Source of the DNA: Pseudomonas fluorescens
GTDB lineage: Bacteria; Pseudomonadota; Gammaproteobacteria; Pseudomonadales; Pseudomonadaceae
NCBI RefSeq assembly: GCF_902497775.2
Contig: NZ_OZ024668.1
Coordinates: forward strand, 2,689,826 to 2,753,825
Reading direction: 5' to 3'
Length of the DNA stretch: 64,000 nt
The position numbers and the translations under genes were made by a program. Each line of letters opens with the position of its first letter. Positions within the stretch are counted from its first letter, which is position 1. Below are positions 57,445-64,000 of this stretch, in pieces. Below the pieces are notes generated by a model, which worked only from the letters and a program-made list of their open reading frames with translations, was not told the origin of the DNA and searched no databases.

Positions 57445-58569
57445 ATGAGTGAGTCCATTACCGAACTGGCCCGCACCGAAGTACGAGCGATCAGCGTGCC
57501 GATGCGTCCGCATCCGAACCAGTTGCTCAAACTCGACGAGATGCTGCTGCAGGCCAACGGCGACGGTACGGTGCAAGTGGATCTCTTCGGTACCGATGCA
57601 CAGGGTAAGCCCTACCACGAATCACGCGCCCTGGATGAAGAGCGCTATGAGCAACTTCGAACGACCTTGTTAGAACTAGAAGTTGCCGCAATGCCGCCGT
57701 TCGGTTCGTTCAGGTCGGGGAATACGTTGGGGCGGGTTGTGGGGGAGACAGCACCTTCGAAAGTTTCAGCATGGCAAGCGAATCCATCTATCGAAGTTGA
57801 AGCAGAACTGGAAAAAAATTGGTGGACTCATATCAGCCCATGGGCTCATGGAAGTTTGGATTTAATGGGGTTCACCCCCGGAATTGGCGCCATACCCGAT
57901 ATGATTAATGCGGGCATCTACGCAGTAGAAGGCGACACTGCAAACGCTACTTTATCCGCAACGGCAGCAATACCCTTCGTAGGAGATACAATAAAAGGAA
58001 GCGTATTGATTGGGAAAAGCATTAGTAAAACAGGAAAAAAATCTACCAAAAATCAAGCCAAGAAAAACAATAGCGGCGGAAGAATCTTAGGTAACGAAAA
58101 ATGCCGGTTACGACCATATAAGCCCGACACGTGTAAAGCCCAGGGTTTGACGGGGCATCATGTGGTGCCTGATCGTGTTTTTCGCCAAGGACCACGAACG
58201 GGGAAGAACAGAAATCAAATTTCTGGTGGGTTGAGCGAATCAGATGGTTTGGTTATTTGTGTCAAAGGCAAAGGACTAACCGACCAACACGGAAAAATAC
58301 ACAAAATTTATGACCCACTGGAGACGGTATTAGGTTTAAAAAATCACCCTCCTGGCACGGCGCGTCTATTCGACCTTGAAGTTATAGGTGCGTTGGCCGT
58401 GGCAAACGTCACCGGCTGTAACCCTGCACTGCTTGAAGCCCAGCTGAGAACTTATCACGAAATAAAAGGTTTACCGGGAAACCTAAAGGTTCGGGCGGAC
58501 AAGTCTGGAAAGCTCATTAAATCAGTACCACCACACTCGCTCGGAAAAATGGGAGCCGGCGACTTTTAA
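57445..58569 (+). CDS. Probable T6SS toxin with HNH/Endo VII-type (GHH) nuclease domain
   Basis: 374 aa. Residues 1-130 form a GC-rich N-terminal region with no recognised domain. Residues about 130-190 hold a hydrophobic pre-toxin segment (SLDLMGFTPGIGAIPDMINA, AIPFVGDTIKGSVL). The C-terminal third carries CKAQGLTGHHVVPDRVF, with GHH at 237-239, and later HGKIH, a pattern of HNH/endonuclease VII toxins. DNase activity is inferred. Base composition falls sharply from about 57,750, typical of an exchanged toxin tip. Place after DUF2169-DUF4150 and before a likely immunity gene supports a T6SS effector. Confidence 0.78.
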   Translation: MSESITELARTEVRAISVPMRPHPNQLLKLDEMLLQANGDGTVQVDLFGTDAQGKPYHESRALDEERYEQLRTTLLELEVAAMPPFGSFRSGNTLGRVVGETAPSKVSAWQANPSIEVEAELEKNWWTHISPWAHGSLDLMGFTPGIGAIPDMINAGIYAVEGDTANATLSATAAIPFVGDTIKGSVLIGKSISKTGKKSTKNQAKKNNSGGRILGNEKCRLRPYKPDTCKAQGLTGHHVVPDRVFRQGPRTGKNRNQISGGLSESDGLVICVKGKGLTDQHGKIHKIYDPLETVLGLKNHPPGTARLFDLEVIGALAVANVTGCNPALLEAQLRTYHEIKGLPGNLKVRADKSGKLIKSVPPHSLGKMGAGDF

Positions 58570-58581
58570 GGAGAAAAATAT

Positions 58582-59565
58582 ATGCCTGCAAATCAAAGCA
58601 ACACTATAACAATGAATACCGGCTCAGCCATCGACAAAGACATGTACTATATGTCCTGTTCCTTTACCAACTCTTCTTTTGACCTACCGTACTCGAGAAT
58701 GTTTTTCTACCAACATAAAAACAGTGACAAATGGTTTTACCATGATTTACCAAACTGGCATGTCGTCTCAACGTGCTTTCCACCACCGGTGCCCGGTGAG
58801 GTGCGAAAAGTTTATGCGCTCAGTGAAGAGGGTGATATTGAGTGCTTTAGCCGCCAAGAAACAACCCTCGAAAAAATAGAAGATGCCGGTTTATTACCCA
58901 CCAGCAAACTATATGGCTACGTCAATAAGCTTAGCTATATCAACGGCATGCTTTACGCGTGCGGGCGAAGAGGACAAATTTACAGGAGAAACCACTCAAA
59001 CTGGGAACAGTTTGACGATGGCATATTGCAAACAGCAAGCACACACCTCGATCCCGAAGACCCAAGATACAGAGAAACAATCGACACTATAATTAAACAA
59101 ACAGTCGACTTGTTCGATATCGCCGGCTTGAAAAACAATATATACACTGTCGGCTCTCGTGGCTTTATTGCTCATCATGACGGAACACACTGGAACACCT
59201 TAAAGCAACTAACAGCAGCGGACCTGCACGCGCTACTGTTATACCCTGACCTCACCACCGTACTGATAGTAGGCGCACAAGGCACCATTCTTAAAGGAAA
59301 CGCCAAGAGCGGATTCAATGTCATTGCACGAAAAAACACCACCATAGACTTCTACTCTGCAACCGAGTACCAAGGAGTAACGTACATCGGGGGCAGTGAT
59401 GGAATTTACAGCTTGCAAGATGGAGCAATTAAAAAACTGCGCGTTACCGCGCATGAAGTATCCAGCATTGAATCAAAGGACGGAGTCATGTGGGCCCTAG
59501 CATCCGACAAGCTGATGCGTTTCGACGGCAGACAATGGGAGTTCTTCAAACATGTCGATAACTGA
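58582..59565 (+). CDS. Probable immunity protein, beta-propeller-like
   Basis: 327-aa cytoplasmic-looking protein, no signal peptide. About five repeats share a pattern (IYTVGSRGFIAHHDGTHWN, VLIVGAQGTILKGN, VTYIGGSDGIYSLQDGAI, MWALASDKLMRFDGRQWEFF), suggesting a propeller. It starts 12 bases after the toxin with GGAGAAA upstream and has the same low GC. Position and shared composition make it the likely antidote; no family function is recognised. Confidence 0.65.
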   Translation: MPANQSNTITMNTGSAIDKDMYYMSCSFTNSSFDLPYSRMFFYQHKNSDKWFYHDLPNWHVVSTCFPPPVPGEVRKVYALSEEGDIECFSRQETTLEKIEDAGLLPTSKLYGYVNKLSYINGMLYACGRRGQIYRRNHSNWEQFDDGILQTASTHLDPEDPRYRETIDTIIKQTVDLFDIAGLKNNIYTVGSRGFIAHHDGTHWNTLKQLTAADLHALLLYPDLTTVLIVGAQGTILKGNAKSGFNVIARKNTTIDFYSATEYQGVTYIGGSDGIYSLQDGAIKKLRVTAHEVSSIESKDGVMWALASDKLMRFDGRQWEFFKHVDN

Positions 59566-59838
59566 TTGCTCAGGGACAACTGATCGACTGCGGCAACGTT
59601 ATCAATTGGGTCCGGCTCCCCCGGCCTTTTAGCCTGCATCTGCTCGGCCAGACCCCAACTGCCGCTTGAAATGAAGCCCTCGTCCGCACGCTTTTTCGTT
59701 TCTGCGCCGCTTTTACGATTCTGTGCGACACATCCCACTTCAGGTACTCCCGTACCAGCCCCTCTAAGTGGTAGCTTGGAAATGTTTTGTTGCACCCATC
59801 CTTTCTCATCATTTGCCCGCAAAGGAATGCCCCCCGCA
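59566..59838. other. Non-coding stretch after the toxin-immunity pair
   Basis: 273 bases with no convincing gene. The peptidase frame is open through part of it (from 59671), but the translation there is unlike a secreted-protein N-terminus. No IS end or tRNA seen. Probably the junction where the low-GC cargo returns to core DNA, and the promoter region of the peptidase. Confidence 0.4.
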
Positions 59839-61578
59839 ATGAATTTCGCCCTGAAAAAACTGGCTGCGGCCACTCTGATGCTCGCTGGCCTGGCATCGAT
59901 CACCTCGCCTGCCTATGCCAACCTCACCCCGCAGCAGAGCGCGGCCATTCTCAAGCGCTTCAGCGACGCTTCGGTCAAGGATTTTCGCCAGTTCCTGGCC
60001 AGTGTGGAGAAAAGCGAACTCGGCAAGGCCGACAAGCTCGACCAGAGCATCGCCGCCTTCCTCACCAACAAGCAGCTGACAGCTGAACAACAGAACGAAA
60101 TCCATCGCCTGCTGGGCATCTATGCGCGGGTCAAGTACGGCGATGCGGCCACCCAGACCTTGCGTGAACTGGTGGCCATACCGACCTTTCGCGTCGACGG
60201 CGTCAATCAGCACGACAACCCCGAGTTCATCAAGATCGCCGAGAAGATCAAGAGCCTGGCCCAGGCCTTCAACCTGAACTTTCGCAACATCGACAACCGT
60301 GTCTACGAAATTTCCCTCGAAGGCCAAGGCGATGAAGTGGTCGGCATTCATGCCCACGCCGACGTAGTGCCGGTAACCCCGGAGAACTGGGTACTCAAGG
60401 ATGGAACCCGACTCGACCCGTTCAAGGTCACCCTGGTTGGCGATCGCATGTACGGTCGCGGCACCGAAGACGACAAGAACGGCATCGTCGTGGCGATGTA
60501 CGCCATGAAAATCATCAAAGAAGAGAGGCTGCCGCTGGCACGCAACTTCAAGCTGCTGGTCGACACCACCGAAGAGACCACCGGCGACGCCATTCCCTAC
60601 TACTTCGAGCGCAACCCGACACCCAACTACAACCTGGCACTGGACGGTGGCTACCCGGTAGTGATTGCCGAGAAAGGCTACGGCACGGTCATGGCCAGCT
60701 TTGCCCGGCGCGCAGGCGATGGCAAAGGCGCGGAAATCACCACGCTGACCGGCGGCCTGGCCACCAACCAGATCCCTTCGACCTCGGTAGCTACCCTGGT
60801 AACCGACAAGCCCGACGCGCTGGCCGCGACCCTGCAAAAAGCCGGCGCCGAGTATGCCAAGGCCAATGGCGGCAACTTCGAGGTCAGCGCCAAGGTCGAT
60901 GGCAAGGACGTCAAACTGACCGTCACCGGCGTCTCGGCGCACTCTTCTGAACCGGAGTCCGGGGTCAACCCGGTGGCGCGGATGCTCGACTTCATCAACG
61001 GCCTCGACGCCAAGGTCGCGCTCAAGCACAACCACGTCACCGATGCCGCCCGCTACGCTGCCGACAACTGGGGCCTGGACTACCTGGGCGGCAAGCTGGG
61101 GGTCGGTTTCTCGGACAGCTTCATGGGCCCGCTGACCACCTCGCTGACCTACGTCGGCCTGGATGACAAAGCCTTGAAACTGGCGGTCAACCTGCGGGTG
61201 CCAAAGGGCAAAAGCCCAGAAACCCTGAAGAGCGAAATCGCCAGCAAGCTGGACGCGTGGAGCAAGCAGAGCCACATCACGCCGACCTTCGACTACTCGA
61301 TCGCCGAGCCGATGTACCGCAACCCCGAGGGTGAATGGGTCAAGGCGCTGCTGGCCGTCGCCAGCGAGAACCTGGGCATGAAGCACGAGTTCGGCACCTC
61401 CGCTGGCGCTACCTCCGTGCATGAACTGCCCAACGGCGTGCAGTTCGGCTTGGCCATGCCCGACGTCAAGTACACCGGGCATAACGACAACGAGTTCAAG
61501 ACGGTGGAGCAGTTCCTTCTGGACCTGCAGGTGGTGACGGAAATGATGGGACGTGTAGGACAACTTCCCAAGCTCTGA
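59839..61578 (+). CDS. Secreted M20-family dipeptidase
   Basis: 579-aa exported metallopeptidase. Signal peptide MNFALKKLAAATLMLAGLAS then a cut near AYA. M20/PepV-like zinc motifs: GIHAHADVVP (HxD), RGTEDDKNG, DTTEETTGD (Glu pair) and C-terminal KYTGHNDNE. ATG 59839 is chosen because it begins the signal peptide; AAAGGA lies about 12 bases upstream. ATG 59827 is possible. Substrate unknown; probably small peptides in the periplasm. No link to the T6SS is evident. Confidence 0.88.
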   Translation: MNFALKKLAAATLMLAGLASITSPAYANLTPQQSAAILKRFSDASVKDFRQFLASVEKSELGKADKLDQSIAAFLTNKQLTAEQQNEIHRLLGIYARVKYGDAATQTLRELVAIPTFRVDGVNQHDNPEFIKIAEKIKSLAQAFNLNFRNIDNRVYEISLEGQGDEVVGIHAHADVVPVTPENWVLKDGTRLDPFKVTLVGDRMYGRGTEDDKNGIVVAMYAMKIIKEERLPLARNFKLLVDTTEETTGDAIPYYFERNPTPNYNLALDGGYPVVIAEKGYGTVMASFARRAGDGKGAEITTLTGGLATNQIPSTSVATLVTDKPDALAATLQKAGAEYAKANGGNFEVSAKVDGKDVKLTVTGVSAHSSEPESGVNPVARMLDFINGLDAKVALKHNHVTDAARYAADNWGLDYLGGKLGVGFSDSFMGPLTTSLTYVGLDDKALKLAVNLRVPKGKSPETLKSEIASKLDAWSKQSHITPTFDYSIAEPMYRNPEGEWVKALLAVASENLGMKHEFGTSAGATSVHELPNGVQFGLAMPDVKYTGHNDNEFKTVEQFLLDLQVVTEMMGRVGQLPKL

Positions 61579-61586
61579 CGCGTGTG

Positions 61587-61613
61587 GCAGGCCCGCTGTT
61601 GTGGCGGGCCTGC
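61587..61613 (+). terminator. Stem-loop terminator after the M20 peptidase
   Basis: GCAGGCCCGC and GCGGGCCTGC form a perfect 10-bp stem with a 7-base loop, 9 bases after the stop. The T-tract is poor (ATTGCGCAGTTTGTT), so efficiency is uncertain. Confidence 0.7.
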
Positions 61614-61692
61614 ATTGCGCAGTTTGTTAAACGCTATCGCACCACTTACAGGTTATGATCCACCAACGCCCCCTCCATGGAATGGATAAAAC

Positions 61693-62343
61693 ATGCACAA
61701 GCCCCCAGCCAGGCCAGGATTGCTCAGGGCCGCATTGTCTGCGCTGGCCATCGCCAGCATCAGTGGCTGCCTGACCAGCAAGCTGTACGAGCCGCGGGCC
61801 AGCGACGAAGTCTATACAGAGCAGGTGAGCCAGCTGTATGTGACGGCGGACCAGAAGAGCTTTGTGGTGCTGGGCAAAAAGTACCACTACTTCATCCTGG
61901 TCGAACCCAAACTGTTGCAGGCGATCCGCTCAGGGTTGCATGCCAAGATGCAGGCCAAGTTTCTACCGGTCCACGTCAGCATGTACGAAACCCTGGACGG
62001 CGAATTCGAACTCAAGATTCCCGGGCTTGAGCAACTTCAAGCACACGAGGTCAACGAGGCCAAAACGCTGGGCTTCGTGGCGTCAGCGCAAGAGGACGCC
62101 CTGCTGCATCGCTACAAGATAAAAGGCAGCCGCTTTAAATCCAGCAAGGACATCAGCGCCCTTGAGGGCAGCGCACTCAACAGCAGCTATACCCTTCAGG
62201 TTTCGGCCTACAGAGAAAAGAGCAAGGTCACCCAAGTGCTGCTGACACCGGTCACTGTCACCGCTGATGGCGTGTTGATGATCCTCGCCGCGCCGCTGCT
62301 GCCGGTGGCATTCATGGCGGCGCAACCGTTTCGGGTCAAATAG
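61693..62343 (+). CDS. Putative lipoprotein of unknown function
   Basis: 216 aa with a lipoprotein signal: basic N-terminus, ALSALAIASISGC lipobox with Cys26. The remainder is soluble until a hydrophobic C-terminal stretch (GVLMILAAPLLPVAFMAA). The core (YVTADQKSFVVLGKKYHYFI, a possible beta-strand) gives no recognised family. Flanked by a terminator upstream and an autotransporter-like gene downstream; no operon evidence. Confidence 0.7.
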   Translation: MHKPPARPGLLRAALSALAIASISGCLTSKLYEPRASDEVYTEQVSQLYVTADQKSFVVLGKKYHYFILVEPKLLQAIRSGLHAKMQAKFLPVHVSMYETLDGEFELKIPGLEQLQAHEVNEAKTLGFVASAQEDALLHRYKIKGSRFKSSKDISALEGSALNSSYTLQVSAYREKSKVTQVLLTPVTVTADGVLMILAAPLLPVAFMAAQPFRVK

Positions 62344-62369
62344 CGGTTGTACAGGCAAGTGATATCATT

Positions 62370-62379
62370 TTGACGTCAA
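62370..62379. promoter_or_regulatory. TTGACGTCAA palindrome upstream of the autotransporter-like gene
   Basis: Perfect 10-base palindrome in the 144-base gap, about 110 bases before the gene. It may be an operator, but no regulator is assigned; it is not an FNR-type box because the N4 spacer is absent. Confidence 0.25.
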
Positions 62380-62487
62380 CTAATTTACCATCGCCGCGCT
62401 CTTCTGCGTGGCCCACCTTTTTTTGTCGCTGCAAGGTCCAGCCCGCACGGAAGCGAAGCACTCAAAACGCCGCTAAAGGAATGAACC

Positions 62488-64000
62488 GTGACCCCCGTGA
62501 TGTTCCGCAAAACCCTGCTCGCCCTGGCCGTAACCGCCACTGCCCTGCCCGCCCTCGCTGAAACTGTCCAACTGACCAACGCCGGCTTTAAAAGCGAGCA
62601 CCAGCGCTACAGCGGTAATCTCGAGATCAACGGCGCCTACACCGGCGGCAGCGACGAAGATGCTATCGAGCTCAATGGCTCGAGCATCGAGAAAGACCTG
62701 ATTCTCAACGCCACCATCAACAGCACCGGTGACTTCGCCGGCGGCGTCGACATGGATGTCTGGGAAGGCACGCAGCCGTGGGTCGCCAACAGCGTTGGCG
62801 GCGACGTGATCAACAAGGGCAGCATTTCCGCCATCGGCGGTGGCGCCAACGCGCTGATGATCGACCCGGCGAAGATCGGCGGCAGCGTCATCAACGAAGG
62901 CCTGCTCTACGCAGAAGGCGCACCGCTGAACGACGACGGCGGCCGCGATGTCGCCCGCGCGGTGGATTTCTCCGGCTCCTCGGTAATCAAGGGTGACCTG
63001 CTCAACGCCGCCAGCGGCAAGATCATCGCCAAGGGCGAAGACGCCAAAGGCATCAACCTTGAAGGCGGCGAGATCGTCGGCAAGGTCATCAACCGCGGCC
63101 TGATCGAAGTCACCGGCGAAGGCGCCACCGGCATCGACGCCACCACCAGCGGCTCGGGCGTTTACACCGACATGGTCGACCTGGCCGGCATCGAGAACCA
63201 CGGCACCATCATTGCCAACGGCAACGACGCCGAGGGCATCCGCATCGACGGTGCCAGCTTCACCGGCATGAACAACCACCTGGTCAACACCGGCACCATC
63301 CGCGCCGAAGACGCCGCCATCGCCATTGGCTTCAGCGACTTCGACAGCCCGGGCGCCCAGCCCTGGTACAAAGAAGAAGGCGATTTCAACATCTTCAACA
63401 GCGGTTCGATCATTTCTGCCGACGAGGCCATCGACGCCTCGCAAAGCAACCGCCCGGTCGAGCTGATCCTGCGCAAAGGCAGCGTCATCGTCGGTAACCT
63501 GATCGACCTGAGCAACATCGAGATCGAAGGCGACACCTCGTTCACCGGTACCGACAGCCGCGCTGACGGCGCCAACATTCGCCTCAAAGACGGCGGCTGG
63601 ATCGATGTCGGCAGCGTCAGCGACAACCTGAAAACCACCCTGACCTTCGAGGCCCCGCACAGCAGCATCGACGGCAACCTGTACGTCGCCGGCAATTCGG
63701 CCCTGGGCCTGAACCTGAGCAGCGCCACCGACGCCAACACAGCCGTGCTGAAGGTCAGCGGCACCACCCAGTTCGGCCAGGGCGCCCAGTTGCAACTGGC
63801 GGCCAAAGGCGAAGACTTCAACGCCAACGGCAGCACCTACAAACTGCTCGAAGCCGGCCAGATCGAGCTGCTGGGCGCCGACGGCGAAAGCGTCGACCCG
63901 AACGGCAAACTCAACCTGGTCAGCAGCTCGGCGCTGCTCAAGGTCGACAGCTTCACCGTCGACAACAACCAGGTGGTGGCGGTAGTCACCGGCAAGGGCA
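62488..64000 (+). CDS. Autotransporter-type exported beta-helix protein (5' part)
   Basis: Open for 504 codons to the window edge. Signal peptide FRKTLLALAVTATALPALA, then a repetitive passenger with recurring patterns such as GDVINKGSISAIGGGANAL, VINRGLIEVTGEGATGID and IENHGTIIANGNDAEGIRID. These N-G-x-I repeats indicate a beta-helix typical of autotransporter passengers. A C-terminal beta-barrel is expected beyond the window but not seen. The GTG at 62488 is chosen because AAAGGA is 7 bases away; ATG 62500 is 19 bases away. Confidence 0.75.
   Translation, partial: MTPVMFRKTLLALAVTATALPALAETVQLTNAGFKSEHQRYSGNLEINGAYTGGSDEDAIELNGSSIEKDLILNATINSTGDFAGGVDMDVWEGTQPWVANSVGGDVINKGSISAIGGGANALMIDPAKIGGSVINEGLLYAEGAPLNDDGGRDVARAVDFSGSSVIKGDLLNAASGKIIAKGEDAKGINLEGGEIVGKVINRGLIEVTGEGATGIDATTSGSGVYTDMVDLAGIENHGTIIANGNDAEGIRIDGASFTGMNNHLVNTGTIRAEDAAIAIGFSDFDSPGAQPWYKEEGDFNIFNSGSIISADEAIDASQSNRPVELILRKGSVIVGNLIDLSNIEIEGDTSFTGTDSRADGANIRLKDGGWIDVGSVSDNLKTTLTFEAPHSSIDGNLYVAGNSALGLNLSSATDANTAVLKVSGTTQFGQGAQLQLAAKGEDFNANGSTYKLLEAGQIELLGADGESVDPNGKLNLVSSSALLKVDSFTVDNNQVVAVVTGKG

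Overview
The window is high-GC Pseudomonas-type DNA. The evidence is gene content: narXL divergent from narK1K2G, a complete nirSMCFDLGHJEN operon, norCBD with norEF and nirQ, DNR-family regulators, and a chromosomal type VI secretion (T6SS) locus. It fits a denitrifying Pseudomonas outside P. aeruginosa. No RNA genes, IS elements or CRISPR arrays were seen.

Layout. (1) 1-6125, minus: narG (3' end beyond the window), narK2 and narK1. (2) 6405-9661, plus: narX, narL and a CRP/FNR regulator of the DnrE type. (3) 9674-12034, minus: ubiT, ubiV and ubiU for O2-independent ubiquinone synthesis. (4) 12167-14691, minus: moeA, moaB and pdxH. (5) 14773-19849: norR, a short hemerythrin-like NO-defence protein, a CopD-like membrane protein, nnrS, dnr and dnrP. 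(6) 19846-25335, minus: norDBC, norF, norE and nirQ. (7) 25535-34540, plus: the nir operon for cytochrome cd1 and heme d1. (8) 34537-37775, minus: hemN, a HemN paralogue without the radical-SAM cysteines, and a second CopD-like protein. (9) 37892-59565: T6SS genes (tssM, tssA, tagO minus; tssBCEFG, an FHA-TssJ fusion, tssK, tssL, hcp plus), then PAAR, vgrG, DUF2169, DUF4150, an HNH-type toxin and its likely immunity protein. (10) 59839-64000: a secreted M20 peptidase, a lipoprotein and the start of an autotransporter-like protein.

How it works together. Nitrate import and reduction (NarK/NarG) feed NirS and NorBC. Supporting genes supply molybdopterin (moaB, moeA), ubiquinone without oxygen (ubiUVT), heme (hemN), heme d1 (nirFDLGHJEN) and NO protection (hemerythrin, NnrS). 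Reading the intergenic DNA gives a layered control scheme. NarL-type 7-2-7 sites lie before narK1, narX, dnrE and moaB. ANR/DNR boxes lie before narK1, ubiU, pdxH, norC, nirS/nirQ, the hemN pair and the second CopD-like gene. Two clusters, each of three NorR-type GGT-N7-ACC sites, are paired with sigma54 -24/-12 promoters. One faces the hemerythrin gene; the other lies between nnrS and dnr. The second cluster suggests that NO acts through NorR and sigma54 to switch on dnr itself, which I consider the most interesting regulatory observation here. The most interesting protein-level observations are the cysteine-less HemN paralogue and the FHA-TssJ fusion.
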